Below, in pieces: positions 42,169-50,331 of a stretch of 64,000 nt of DNA. Numbering within the stretch: position 1 is the stretch's first letter; the number at the start of each line of letters is the position of its first letter. The translations under genes were made by a program, and so were the position numbers. The notes beneath the pieces are model-generated. The model had not been told where the DNA came from, ran no database searches, and was given only the letters and a program-made list of their open reading frames with translations. Source of the stretch: Paenibacillus sp. NAIST15-1 (GTDB taxonomy: Bacteria > Bacillota > Bacilli > Paenibacillales > Paenibacillaceae); assembly GCF_001894745.1 (NCBI RefSeq), contig NZ_BBYF01000005.1, positions 248,001-312,000 on the forward strand, in the 5' to 3' direction.

Positions 42169-42825
42169 ATGACACAAAAAGGGTATATTCCGGCTATGAA
42201 GTTCCATTGGTTAACCCCTATATATGATCCGGTGTTAAAATGGGGGATGAAAGAGAACAAGTTCAAGACCCATTTGGTTCAGCAAGGGAATGTGAAGCCA
42301 GCTCAACGTATTCTCGATTTGGCTTGTGGAACGGGCACATTGACGTTAATGTTGAAGCAAACGCAGGGGGAAGCTGAAATTATAGGGCTTGATGCTGATC
42401 CAGAAATATTGGCGATTGCGAAGAATAAGGCAGTACAGAATAAGGTGGATATTGAGTTTCAGCAAGGAATGTCCACGGATCTCCCTTTTCCAGATGCCCA
42501 TTTGGATCACGTTTTTTCAAGTCTCTTTTTCCACCATCTGACCCTCGATATGAAGCGTCGAACGATAGAAGAGCTGCATCGCACCTTGCGTCCTGGCGGG
42601 ACGATTAACATCATTGATTTTGATAAACCGCAAAACAGTTTGATGCGTCTTGCCTTTTACCCGATTCAATGGCTGGATGGCTTCACAACGACCCGGGATC
42701 ATGTCCACGGTATTCTTCCTGAATTGTACCAGGAATGTGGATTTGAGAATGTGGAGCAAACCGGTCAGTTTGCGACCATATTCGGTACGCTGCGCTCCTA
42801 TCGTGCACAGAAGCCGTCAGTTTAA
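42169..42825 (+). CDS. Class I SAM-dependent methyltransferase (UbiE/COQ5-like)
   Basis: 218 residues. SAM motif I ILDLACGTGTLTLMLKQ, motif II acidic IGLDADPEILAIAK, motif III-like TDLPFPDAHLDHVFSSLFFH and RTLRPGGTINIIDF. HWLTPIYDPVLKWGMKE at the start resembles methyltransferases acting on lipids, quinones or phosphatidylethanolamine. ATG 42169 follows AAAGGGGCTGTGCATTC. Monocistronic; the substrate is not evident. Confidence 0.88.
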   Translation: MTQKGYIPAMKFHWLTPIYDPVLKWGMKENKFKTHLVQQGNVKPAQRILDLACGTGTLTLMLKQTQGEAEIIGLDADPEILAIAKNKAVQNKVDIEFQQGMSTDLPFPDAHLDHVFSSLFFHHLTLDMKRRTIEELHRTLRPGGTINIIDFDKPQNSLMRLAFYPIQWLDGFTTTRDHVHGILPELYQECGFENVEQTGQFATIFGTLRSYRAQKPSV

Positions 42826-43004
42826 TGGCCTCAACTTATTTCCACAACATGTATGAAAATTGATCTAATCTCCTCTATTGAAAAAGAAGTATTCATTCTA
42901 TCACATTCCCATGTTAAATCGACTCCTTCGAATCAGAGGCTATGTACAAGGATGACCAATTGTTTGATTCTATTTCTTCTTACTTTACTATAAGGAGGCT
43001 TTCT

Positions 43005-44249
43005 ATGAAAAAGATGATCGATAAGAGAGTATTCATGCTAGCAATTGTGATAGTAACCGTTCTTGTATCTCCTCTTACTGCCTTTGCTGCTTTAACTTCC
43101 CCATCGTTAACGGTTAGTTCTTCGAATGCAGCTTGTGCCTTGAGCTGGAATGCGATTAGCGGAGCTACAGGGTATGATATCTATCGCAACGGCAATTGGT
43201 ATAAATGGACAAATACGTTGTCCTACTCTGATACGGGATTGACCAATGGATCAACCTATACGTATGCGGTTGCTGCGCAAAATGACAAGACTAGTCCGGT
43301 AGAGACATCCCCGCATAGCGCCAGCAAAGCTTGCACGCCAACCGCCTCAGGCGGCAGCACATTGCCAGCTCCTACTTTATCGGTAAGTGCATCGAATGGA
43401 ACCTGCAGCTTAAGCTGGAATGCTATCAATGGCGCTACAGGCTACGACGTCTATCGCAACGGCGATTGGTATAAATGGATCAGCGCTTTGTCCTTTTCCG
43501 ATACAGGGTTGACGAACGGAACAACCTATACGTATACGGTTGCCGCGCAAAATGACACGACAACTCCCGTTACTTCTTCCCCGCAAAGCTCCAGTAAAAC
43601 TTGCAAGCCTGTTTCTGGAGGTACTGGTGGCGGCTTTGTCGTTACCGAGGCTCAATTCAATCAAATGTTCCCTAACCGCAATCCATTCTATACTTATTCT
43701 GGTTTAGTATCCGCTCTGTCCTCCTACCCTGCCTTTGCCAATACAGGAAGCGACGCACTCAAAAAACAAGAGGCAGCAGCTTTTCTAGGAAATGTAGCCC
43801 AAGAAACGGGACATTTAAAATACATCGTTGAGTTGGATACGGCAAATTATCCGTTTTATTGCAATAACAATAATGTTCAGTATCCATGTGCTCCTGGAAA
43901 GCAGTACTATGGAAGAGGCCCGCTCCAAATAAGCTGGAACTACAACTATGGTGCTGCTGGCGCTGCATTGGGACTTCCGCTTCTGACCAATCCAGATTTG
44001 GTCGCGCAGGATTCCTCGGTAGCATGGAAAACAGCCTTGTGGTTCTGGAACACACAGAACGGAGCAGGGACTATGACTCCGCATAATGCAATTGTCAACG
44101 GAGCAGGCTACGGGGAGACCATTCGTTCCATTAACGGGACACAGGAATGTAACGGCTCAAATCCAGCGGCGGTTGAAAATCGGGTCAACTTCTTTACGAT
44201 CTTCGCTAATTTGCTCGGTATCTCAACGGGAAACAATCTCAGGTGTTAG
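43005..44249 (+). CDS. Secreted GH19 chitinase with two tandem FN3-like domains
   Basis: 414 residues. ATG 43005 follows ATAAGGAGGCTTTCT. Signal peptide 1-26 (cleavage near AFA-A). Two repeats of about 85 residues (SLTVSSSNAACALSWNAISG and TLSVSASNGTCSLSWNAING, both with GATGYD-I/V-YRNG and KWT/IS) are nearly duplicated fibronectin-III-like modules, each with a Cys pair. The catalytic domain (about 200-410) is glycoside hydrolase 19: AAFLGNVAQETGHLKYI (catalytic Glu), PGKQYYGRGPLQISWNYNYG, and INGTQECNG. It should hydrolyse chitin, or peptidoglycan-like polymers in some relatives. GH19 is uncommon in Firmicutes. The two module-coding stretches (about 43100-43335 and 43370-43615) form a long DNA repeat. 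Confidence 0.93.
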   Translation: MKKMIDKRVFMLAIVIVTVLVSPLTAFAALTSPSLTVSSSNAACALSWNAISGATGYDIYRNGNWYKWTNTLSYSDTGLTNGSTYTYAVAAQNDKTSPVETSPHSASKACTPTASGGSTLPAPTLSVSASNGTCSLSWNAINGATGYDVYRNGDWYKWISALSFSDTGLTNGTTYTYTVAAQNDTTTPVTSSPQSSSKTCKPVSGGTGGGFVVTEAQFNQMFPNRNPFYTYSGLVSALSSYPAFANTGSDALKKQEAAAFLGNVAQETGHLKYIVELDTANYPFYCNNNNVQYPCAPGKQYYGRGPLQISWNYNYGAAGAALGLPLLTNPDLVAQDSSVAWKTALWFWNTQNGAGTMTPHNAIVNGAGYGETIRSINGTQECNGSNPAAVENRVNFFTIFANLLGISTGNNLRC

Positions 44250-44340
44250 ATTTGGAACTGATGTGCATAACAAACTTTTCTTCAAACAGGTACGGAACGG
44301 CCATATTAAATGAACTTAGTCAGTCTGTGTTCATGTACAA

Positions 44341-44375
44341 AAAAACGACTCCGTGGTAACAGAGTCGTTTTTTTT
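44341..44375. terminator. Bidirectional terminator between chitinase and ABC-F genes
   Basis: AAAAACGACTC (44341-44351) pairs with GAGTCGTTTTT (44362-44372); A-run before and T-run after make it work in both directions. Confidence 0.88.
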
Positions 44376-44385
44376 ACATATTCAA

Positions 44386-45942
44386 TTAAAATACTTTTGT
44401 CGTCCAAGATTCACAGTTCCATGTCTCTGTCACGATATCGCGATAGAATTCAGGTTCGTGGGAAATAAGCAGAACGCTGCCTTTGTACGCTTTAAGGGCA
44501 CGCTTCAACTCTTCCTTCGCATCGACATCCAAGTGGTTCGTCGGCTCATCGAGTACGAGCAAGTTTGTCTCCACGTTAATGAGCTTGCACAAGCGAACTT
44601 TCGCCTTTTCCCCACCACTTAGCACCGCAATTTTACTTTCGATATGCTTCGTTGTCAGTCCGCATTTCGCCAGTGCTGCACGAACTTCGAATTGTGTAAA
44701 GGAAGGGAACTCTTTCCAGATCTCTTCGATACATGTATTGTAATTCGCGTCTTTGACTTCCTGTTCGAAGTACCCGATGTCCAGGTTGTCACCTTTCTCT
44801 ACAGAGCCCGAGATTGCAGGAATTTCGCCCAAGATGCTGCGAAGCAATGTCGTCTTACCGATACCGTTCGCACCGACGAAGGCGATCTTTTGGCCGCGCT
44901 CCATACGGAGGTTCAATGGACGGGACAATGGCTCATTGTAACCAATAACCAAGTCTTTTGTCTCGAATACAAGCTTGCTGGAAGCGCGGGAATCCTTGAA
45001 GTTGAACTGCGGCTTCGGCTTCTCCTTCGCTAGTTCAATCACTTCCATCTTGTCGAGCTTCTTCTGACGGGACATCGCCATGTTGCGTGTCGCGACGCTT
45101 GCTTTATTGCGTGCAACGAAGTCTTTCAGGTCAGCAATTTCCTGCTGTTGGCGCTTATAGGCAGATTCCAGCTGCTGCTTCTTCATTTCATAGACTTCCT
45201 GGAACTTGTCATAGTCGCCCACGTAGCGGTTAAGCTCCTGGTTCTCCATATGGTAGATCAGGTTAATAACGCTATTCAAGAACGGAATATCGTGCGAGAT
45301 GAGAATGAACGCATTCTCGTACGCTAGCAGATAACGCTTCAGCCATTCGATATGCTGTTCATCCAAATAGTTCGTAGGCTCGTCCAAGAGCAGGATGTCT
45401 GGCTTCTCAAGCAATAGCTTTGCGAGCAGCACCTTTGTACGCTGACCGCCACTCAAGTCATGTACGTCTTTGTCCAGGCCAATATCAACCAAGCCAAGTC
45501 CTCGAGCAGTCTCCTCGACCTTCGCATCGATCAAGTAGAAGTCTTGATTCGTAAGTGTGTCTTGAATCGTACCGACTTCCTCTAGAAGCTTCTCCAGTTC
45601 CTCCGGCGTTACGTCACCCATTTTGCCATACATGTCGTTCATTTCTTGTTCCATATCAAATAAATATTGGAACGCGCTTCTCAATACATCACGAATTGTC
45701 AAACCTTTGCTAAGTACGGCATGCTGATCGAGGTAGCCGACGCGCACGCGCTTGGACCATTCAACCTTGCCTTCATCCGGCTGTAGTTTGCCAGTAATAA
45801 TATTCATAAAAGTGGACTTGCCTTCTCCATTGGCGCCAATCAGTCCAATGTGCTCGCCCTTGAGCAGGCGGAAGGATACGTCCTTGAAGATCGCACGGTC
45901 TCCAAAGCCGTGGCTGAGTCGTTCTACGTTTAATATGCTCAT
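44386..45942 (-). CDS. ABC-F family ATPase, YfmM-like
   Basis: 518 residues, the same length as B. subtilis YfmM as I recall. Two nucleotide-binding domains without membrane segments: Walker A GANGEGKST (about 36-44) and GANGIGKTT; signatures LSGGQRTKVLLAKLLLEKPD and LSGGEKAKVRLCKL; Walker B ILLLDEPTNYLD and LVLDEPTNHLD; a charged linker between (about 240-310) that would reach the ribosomal P site. Opening MSILNVERLSHGFGDRAIFK matches YfmM from memory. Family members act as translation factors; the short linker argues against high-level antibiotic resistance. Transcribed from a promoter at 45980-46008. Confidence 0.9.
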   Translation of the reverse strand: MSILNVERLSHGFGDRAIFKDVSFRLLKGEHIGLIGANGEGKSTFMNIITGKLQPDEGKVEWSKRVRVGYLDQHAVLSKGLTIRDVLRSAFQYLFDMEQEMNDMYGKMGDVTPEELEKLLEEVGTIQDTLTNQDFYLIDAKVEETARGLGLVDIGLDKDVHDLSGGQRTKVLLAKLLLEKPDILLLDEPTNYLDEQHIEWLKRYLLAYENAFILISHDIPFLNSVINLIYHMENQELNRYVGDYDKFQEVYEMKKQQLESAYKRQQQEIADLKDFVARNKASVATRNMAMSRQKKLDKMEVIELAKEKPKPQFNFKDSRASSKLVFETKDLVIGYNEPLSRPLNLRMERGQKIAFVGANGIGKTTLLRSILGEIPAISGSVEKGDNLDIGYFEQEVKDANYNTCIEEIWKEFPSFTQFEVRAALAKCGLTTKHIESKIAVLSGGEKAKVRLCKLINVETNLLVLDEPTNHLDVDAKEELKRALKAYKGSVLLISHEPEFYRDIVTETWNCESWTTKVF

Positions 45943-45979
45943 TCATGACACCTTTTCTTATAGTCTTTGTACTCGATAT

Positions 45980-46008
45980 ATTATAAACGTTATCGAGCTT
46001 AAAAGTAA
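45980..46008 (-). promoter_or_regulatory. Sigma-A promoter of the YfmM-like gene
   Basis: Minus strand TTACTT (46003-46008), 17 bp, TATAAT (45980-45985), about 40 nt before the start codon. Confidence 0.55.
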
Positions 46009-46115
46009 GCGTAAAATAGGTTTCTTCAATTTTAAAGAATGTATTGTGCCTTTTTGCCGATATTTGCATGAAATTGATTGTTGCTAGCGTATATTGTATA
46101 AGCATGTTTGTTCAT

Positions 46116-46162
46116 TTGACAACAGTTCGTCTTCTCCTATAAAATGAATGATAGTCAGTCAT
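46116..46162 (+). promoter_or_regulatory. Promoter and operator of the yvdT-like gene
   Basis: TTGACA (46116-46121), 16 bp, TATAAA (46138-46143), directly followed by ATGAATGATAGTCAGTCAT (46144-46162). The reverse complement of that 19-mer matches 46802-46820 at 17 of 19 positions, marking both as YvdT-type operators. Confidence 0.75.
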
Positions 46163-46164
46163 TT

Positions 46165-46773
46165 GTGATCGAGTTAGAGGAGGTCATACTCATCGAAGAC
46201 AAAAAGGAACGTATTGTTCGTGCGGCTATCGAAGTATTGTGCAGCAAAGGCATCGAAAAGACGAAGGTATCTGATATCGTGAAGGGAGCCGGGATTGCAC
46301 AGGGCACATTTTATCTTTACTTCCCTTCTAAGCTGGCTGTCATGCCTTCTATTGCAGAAGTCATGGTGCAGAAGATTATAGAAGCGCTCCAGAGCTCAGT
46401 AGATCAGGATGCCCCATTTCGGGATCAGATCAAGTCCTTTATTGCAACGGTATTCCAGCTTCATCATGATGGCCGAGAGCAACTAGCGCTGCTGTATGCA
46501 GGATTAGCCTCCAGTGAGCATCTTAAGGAATGGGAATCCATTTATAAGCCTTATTATGACTGGGTTACTGCACTGCTCGATAGGGCTCAAGCTAACGGAT
46601 CAATCCGGAAATCGCTCAACACTGCTAGAACGGCGCGAATTGTGATTGGGGCCATTGAATCCGCAGCTGAGCAAGTGTATCTGTTCGATCAAGCGGATGA
46701 ATCAGAAATACAAGCGCAAGCGGAGGAAGTATACGCCTTCGTCACTCACGCACTAGGGATTCAGGTCCTGTAG
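46165..46773 (+). CDS. yvdT: TetR-family regulator of an SMR drug-pump pair, YvdT-like
   Basis: About 195-203 residues depending on the start. HTH: IVRAAIEVLCSKGIEKTKVS, then DIVKGAGIAQGTFYLYFPSK, strikingly like B. subtilis YvdT, as is YKPYYDWVTALLDRA. It precedes two SMR genes, as yvdT does in B. subtilis. The start is unclear: the ATG at 46144 lies in the operator, upstream of the predicted start of transcription; GTG 46165 (used here) has no ribosome binding site; a strong AGAGGAGGT (46176-46184) is followed at proper distance only by ATA/CTC/ATC (46186-46194), so a non-canonical start is possible. Confidence 0.88.
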   Translation: MIELEEVILIEDKKERIVRAAIEVLCSKGIEKTKVSDIVKGAGIAQGTFYLYFPSKLAVMPSIAEVMVQKIIEALQSSVDQDAPFRDQIKSFIATVFQLHHDGREQLALLYAGLASSEHLKEWESIYKPYYDWVTALLDRAQANGSIRKSLNTARTARIVIGAIESAAEQVYLFDQADESEIQAQAEEVYAFVTHALGIQVL

Positions 46774-46801
46774 CACAAGGGCCTATCTTTTTGTCTACAA
46801 A

Positions 46802-46820
46802 ATGACTGAATGTCATTCAT
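46802..46820 (+). promoter_or_regulatory. YvdT-type operator ahead of the SMR genes
   Basis: ATGACTGAATGTCATTCAT, 19 nt before the first SMR start codon, 17/19 identical in inverted orientation to the operator at 46144-46162. Confidence 0.7.
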
Positions 46821-46838
46821 ATTAAGAGAGGTGTTATC

Positions 46839-47186
46839 ATGAATCGTTCATGGATGTATGTGATGCTCACTTGCCTGTTCGAGCTGCTGTGGGTATACGG
46901 CTTTAATATGGCCTCATCGTGGTGGCATTGGGCCATTATTCTCGGAATTATTGCTGTTGATTTTCATTTCTTGGCTAAGGCTTGTGAGAAGCTACCTACC
47001 GGTACCGTATATGCGATCTTCGCAGGTGCAGGGACAGTCGGTACGGCACTGATGGATGTATTGTTCTTCGGCGGGAGTCTTAGCATAGGCAAAATTGGTT
47101 TTATGATCGTGCTTGTTGCAGGCGTTATCGGACTTAAATTGGCAGATCAAGCTGCCACGGATCATAAACAGAAAGGAGTTGCGTAA
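46839..47186 (+). CDS. yvdS: Small multidrug resistance (SMR) protein, YvdS-like subunit
   Basis: 115 residues, four membrane helices. TCLFELLWVYGFNMASSWWH carries the essential membrane Glu in TM1; VYAIFAGAGTVGTALMDVLF is the SMR TM3-4 signature. ATG 46839 follows GAGAGGTGTTATC. It ends two nt before the second SMR gene, so the two are translated together and probably form a hetero-oligomeric proton-coupled exporter of quaternary cations or guanidinium-like compounds. Regulated by the YvdT-like repressor. Confidence 0.92.
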   Translation: MNRSWMYVMLTCLFELLWVYGFNMASSWWHWAIILGIIAVDFHFLAKACEKLPTGTVYAIFAGAGTVGTALMDVLFFGGSLSIGKIGFMIVLVAGVIGLKLADQAATDHKQKGVA

Positions 47187-47188
47187 CG

Positions 47189-47503
47189 ATGGGATGGCTG
47201 TTTGTTTTCCTAGCGGCAATGTGTGAAATGGTCGGTGTAGTCGGGCTTAAGAAGTATTCCCAGCATAAAACGCTGCAAAATGGAGTGATCTTCTTAGGTG
47301 GATTCGGAGCTTCTTTTGCCCTACTCTATACTTCATTCCTATATCTTCAGGTTAGTGTCAGCTATGCAGTATGGGTCGGCATTGGTACTGCTGGAGCCGT
47401 GCTTCTCAATATGATTTTCTTCGGTGAAAGCAAAAGCCCAGCACGTATCGTGAGCCTCATCGCCATTATTATTGGGGTTACGGGTCTGAAAGCTTTGTCC
47501 TGA
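47189..47503 (+). CDS. yvdR: Small multidrug resistance (SMR) protein, YvdR-like subunit
   Basis: 104 residues, four helices. MGWLFVFLAAMCEMVGVVGL has the conserved TM1 Glu; SVSYAVWVGIGTAGAVLLNM is the SMR signature with the Y-A-V-W motif; ends ITGLK-like GVTGLKALS. ATG 47189, with an AGAAAGGAGTTGCGTAACG ribosome binding site inside the end of the partner gene. It forms the second half of a paired SMR pump. A terminator follows. Confidence 0.92.
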   Translation: MGWLFVFLAAMCEMVGVVGLKKYSQHKTLQNGVIFLGGFGASFALLYTSFLYLQVSVSYAVWVGIGTAGAVLLNMIFFGESKSPARIVSLIAIIIGVTGLKALS

Positions 47504-47584
47504 TGAGCTATGCGTGCTTTCTATGCACGCTGTGCTTCGCAGGAATGCTGAACGCATAACTGAGGACACAGCTGAAAAGATAAC

Positions 47585-47616
47585 AGCCGCCAAGTCGAAC
47601 TTGGCGGCTTATTTTG
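47585..47616. terminator. Terminator between SMR pair and ABC-F gene
   Basis: Perfect 10-bp stem AGCCGCCAAG (47585-47594) and CTTGGCGGCT (47600-47609), followed by TATTTT on the plus strand. Downstream of both convergent genes. Confidence 0.8.
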
Positions 47617-47631
47617 GATGCTTAACTACGT

Positions 47632-49086
47632 TTACATTAAATGCAATTTGCGATCCGAGAGATGGAAGTGTACATCCGCGGCATGCTCCACGAACTTCTT
47701 GTCATGAGACACGAAGATGATCGTTCCCTCATATGCGGCAATGAACCGCTCCAATGCTTCTATAGCATGAATATCTAAAAAGTTGGTCGGCTCGTCCAAC
47801 AATAGTATGTTATATTCCCCTAGGAATAGCTGGCACAGCTGGAGACGAATCGCTTCCCCACCGCTTAAGGATCGGACACTCTTCTGAATGTCAGTCCCGA
47901 CGAACTGCATAGCATGCAGCACACCTCGCAAAAAACCTTCCTCATAGTCGGAACGATTTTTGACGAATTGCAGCACGGACTCATTGCTTGTATAGTGATA
48001 ACTCATTTGACGGAACCAGCCTATTTTCGCTTTTGGGGAAATGGTTAAGCCTGCCCCCGCATTTGCTATTTGTGCTAACAGAGAGCTTTTTCCGCTTCCA
48101 TTTGCACCCGTAATCGCTATTTTCTTCCCCAGAGGGAGCTGGAAATTTACATCTTTAAGTAATACAGTGTCACCCAATTGGAGCGTGAGTCTGTCCGCCA
48201 TAATGGGAAACTTATTGTGCAATTCTACTGTTTTCGCTTGGCGAAACACGATCTGTCTCTCTTCCTGCACGGCCTCTACTTCTTGAAGCTTTTCCATACG
48301 ATGTTCAATAGCGCGAGCGGCACGATGGACTGCTTTTTGACTGGTGCCTTTCGATTTGGTTTCGAACATGCGGTTTGCTAATGCCTTCGACTCTTTCTTA
48401 GACATACTGCCTGCTTGCGCAATCTTTTCGGCTTTCTTCATTTTCTCTTGTGCAGCTTTTTCTAGGCGGTTTTTCTCCTTGATAAACTGCTCGTGTGCTT
48501 GCATCTGCTGTTCGCGCTCCAGGCGCTTCGCCTCGACGTAATCGCTGTAGTTCCCTGAATACACACGCACCTTGCCTTCATGCACTTCCCAAATCGTCGT
48601 GACGAGCTCATCCAGTACGGCACGATCATGACTGATCAGGACAAGCGCTCCGTAGTAATAGCGAAGCTCATCGAGCAGGAACGCAATGCCCGCTTGATCT
48701 AAATGGGTTGTTGGCTCATCGATGAGCAGTGCTTCATAATAATGAGTCAGCATGTGCGCTAGTTTCAGCCTTGTCTGCTCCCCGCCGCTTAAACCCTCAG
48801 TACGATTCGGAACCGCCAATCTGCCTAGTAACGCTGGATCTGCTTCAGCATCTGCAGGCGCCTCCATTTGCTCAAACAAGCCATACTCGACATGCCGCTT
48901 CACGTTCCCGCTCGTGGGTTGAACAGTACCTGCAATCAACCTCAGAAGCGTGCTCTTCCCTGCCCCGTTCTTGCCAACGATGCCAATGCGGTCAAACTGA
49001 TGTACAGCTAACCGGGCAATCTTGAGTATCTCTTTATCTAAATACGTCACTTCGACGTTTTCGAGTTCAAAACAAATATGTTCCAT
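47632..49086 (-). CDS. ABC-F antibiotic-resistance/ribosome-protection protein (Vga/VmlR-like)
   Basis: 484 residues. Two nucleotide-binding domains: Walker A GKNGAGKST (about 38-46) and GANGSGKSS; signatures GLSGGEQTRLKLAHML and SLSGGEAIRLQL; Walker B ALLIDEPTTHLD and ILLLDEPTNFLD. The interdomain linker (about 175-265, rich in K, E and Q) is long, as in proteins that displace lincosamides, streptogramin A and pleuromutilins from the ribosome. QFDRIGIVGKNGAGKSTLLR, TTIWEVHEGKVRVYSGNYSD and ATNFLD-type blocks match Vga(A) well from memory. ATG 49086 follows CGGAGGTAGCAAATAG. The upstream leader peptide and hairpins indicate antibiotic-inducible expression. Which drugs it acts on is not predictable. 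Confidence 0.9.
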   Translation of the reverse strand: MEHICFELENVEVTYLDKEILKIARLAVHQFDRIGIVGKNGAGKSTLLRLIAGTVQPTSGNVKRHVEYGLFEQMEAPADAEADPALLGRLAVPNRTEGLSGGEQTRLKLAHMLTHYYEALLIDEPTTHLDQAGIAFLLDELRYYYGALVLISHDRAVLDELVTTIWEVHEGKVRVYSGNYSDYVEAKRLEREQQMQAHEQFIKEKNRLEKAAQEKMKKAEKIAQAGSMSKKESKALANRMFETKSKGTSQKAVHRAARAIEHRMEKLQEVEAVQEERQIVFRQAKTVELHNKFPIMADRLTLQLGDTVLLKDVNFQLPLGKKIAITGANGSGKSSLLAQIANAGAGLTISPKAKIGWFRQMSYHYTSNESVLQFVKNRSDYEEGFLRGVLHAMQFVGTDIQKSVRSLSGGEAIRLQLCQLFLGEYNILLLDEPTNFLDIHAIEALERFIAAYEGTIIFVSHDKKFVEHAADVHFHLSDRKLHLM

Positions 49087-49096
49087 CTATTTGCTA

Positions 49097-49179
49097 CCTC
49101 CGAAATATCATCATTTCGTATCGATAGCCATAGGAATGGTTACGATACGAGCTTCTATCTGGTTAAGAAGAAGCCCGTA
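49097..49179 (-). promoter_or_regulatory. Translational attenuator: three mutually exclusive hairpins
   Basis: In transcript order: hairpin 1, TACGGGCTTCT (49169-49179) with AGAAGCTCGTA (49146-49156), one G-U pair; hairpin 2, CGTATCG (49143-49149) with CGATACG (49117-49123); hairpin 3, CGAAAT (49113-49118) with ATTTCG (49101-49106), abutting the GGAGG ribosome binding site (49097-49101). Hairpins 1 and 2 share 49146-49149; 2 and 3 share 49117-49118. No T-tract, so control is probably translational. Confidence 0.75.
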
Positions 49180-49203
49180 TTAATAGAACAATAAAAACTG
49201 CAT
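49180..49203 (-). CDS. Leader peptide MQFLLFY of the ABC-F gene
   Basis: Seven codons plus TAA. AGGAGGG (49211-49217) lies seven nt before the ATG, a near-ideal site that strongly argues for translation. The stop codon is immediately next to the first strand of hairpin 1, so a ribosome halted on this peptide by a drug would keep hairpin 1 open. Short hydrophobic leaders with this role precede erm and several ABC-F resistance genes; the sequence itself is not one I recognise. Confidence 0.75.
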   Translation of the reverse strand: MQFLLFY

Positions 49204-49293
49204 GTATCTTCCCTCCTGCCTCGCGTAAAAGCATGGGAGCCTATTTGACTCCATTTCAATCATATAGCAGTTGGTTCGCTGCATCAATCATTC

Positions 49294-50223
49294 TTACCAG
49301 GTACCTTGCTCGTTCATGATTGCCTCGGCAAAGGCTACTTTTTGGACAAGGGCAGTATATTCCTCAGGTGTCGAACCGTCTTCTACACACCAACACATTC
49401 CCATTGCCGTTTCTACATATAAGCACTTCCTAATCATAGGATGCGGAATCGATAGCCTGCGTGCCAGCGTGATCATGATACCATCTATCTTCTCATAGCA
49501 TGCTGAAGTTATTTCGTTGTCGAACTCATTTAAAATAAATCGAGGAATATCGAATATAGGATCACCGATCACACCCTTCGGGTCGATGATCACGTATTCC
49601 CCATCGCTGCTGAGCAGCATATTATCATGATGAAGATCGCCGTGCAGCAGCAGATTTTGCGAATAGGATGAAGCAATGGACAAGCAAATATCTCTTGCAC
49701 GCTGCATATGTCTAGATAATTCAGGGCAATCGTTGCGCTGGTTCATGTAATCTGTTATCCGCTCAACCCAACCGATATAGGTTGGGAACTTTTCCGCCTC
49801 AACAGCCGCGATATGTAGATTCGAATATAAGGAACAGAATATGTCTAATCTCCGTTGTAAGGATTGCTCGTCGCGTAACGGAGTACCCGGCTGAAGAAGC
49901 TCAAGAAGAATAACGCCATTTTCAATATCCGCCTCGTACACCTTACAGAATCGCTGACCATTATATAGACGCATCGTTGAAACTTCCGTCCATATCGTTT
50001 CCGATGGTTCTCCTATTTTCAATACCGCATGCCCAACCTGATCCGAATAGCAAGTGAACACTATGTTTGCAGAAAAGGATGGGATTAGCTGCAATGAGGA
50101 CAACGACCACTTCTCGGCATAATCATCGAGATGGCGCAGCATCTGTTCATAAAATGTATTTCCAAATCGCTTCACGATAGTTTCGATTTGCTCCTGCGTA
50201 AATATGCTAGATTGGTACTCCAT
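49294..50223 (-). CDS. APH(6)/StrB-like aminoglycoside-hydroxyurea kinase family protein
   Basis: 309 residues. Start chosen at ATG 50223, seven nt after GGAGGG. Kinase-like fold: NIVFTCYSDQVGHAVLKIGE (N-lobe Lys), LLHGDLHHDNMLLSSDGEYV (catalytic loop H-G-D-L-H-x-x-N) and IIDPKGVIGDPIFDIPRFIL (metal-binding D-P-K-G). This IDPKGxxGDPxxD signature marks the APH_6_hur family, which phosphorylates streptomycin or hydroxyurea. Chromosomal members may have other substrates. On the minus strand just upstream of the ABC-F leader, with no terminator seen between, so some read-through is possible. Confidence 0.87.
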   Translation of the reverse strand: MEYQSSIFTQEQIETIVKRFGNTFYEQMLRHLDDYAEKWSLSSLQLIPSFSANIVFTCYSDQVGHAVLKIGEPSETIWTEVSTMRLYNGQRFCKVYEADIENGVILLELLQPGTPLRDEQSLQRRLDIFCSLYSNLHIAAVEAEKFPTYIGWVERITDYMNQRNDCPELSRHMQRARDICLSIASSYSQNLLLHGDLHHDNMLLSSDGEYVIIDPKGVIGDPIFDIPRFILNEFDNEITSACYEKIDGIMITLARRLSIPHPMIRKCLYVETAMGMCWCVEDGSTPEEYTALVQKVAFAEAIMNEQGTW

Positions 50224-50273
50224 ACCCATTCCCTCCATTGTCTAAATACCTCTTTATCCATTTTCAAGTAGAT

Positions 50274-50309
50274 AAAAAGCTGCCCCACGAATTCATTCAG
50301 GACAGCTTT
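50274..50309 (-). terminator. Terminator of yidC2
   Basis: Minus strand AAAGCTGTCC pairs with GGGCAGCTTT (one mismatch) and is followed by TTTTA; 22 nt after the yidC2 stop. Confidence 0.75.
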
Positions 50310-50331
50310 GATTGCTTTGTTGTTACGCTTT

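Noticed and set aside
45773-46105. 110-codon minus-strand frame overlapping the YfmM-like start
   Set aside because: It overlaps the ABC-F gene in another frame, contains its promoter, and has no ribosome binding site.
46144-46164. ATG 46144 as start of the yvdT-like gene
   Set aside because: The codon is the first base triplet of the operator and directly follows the -10 element, so it should lie upstream of the transcript start.
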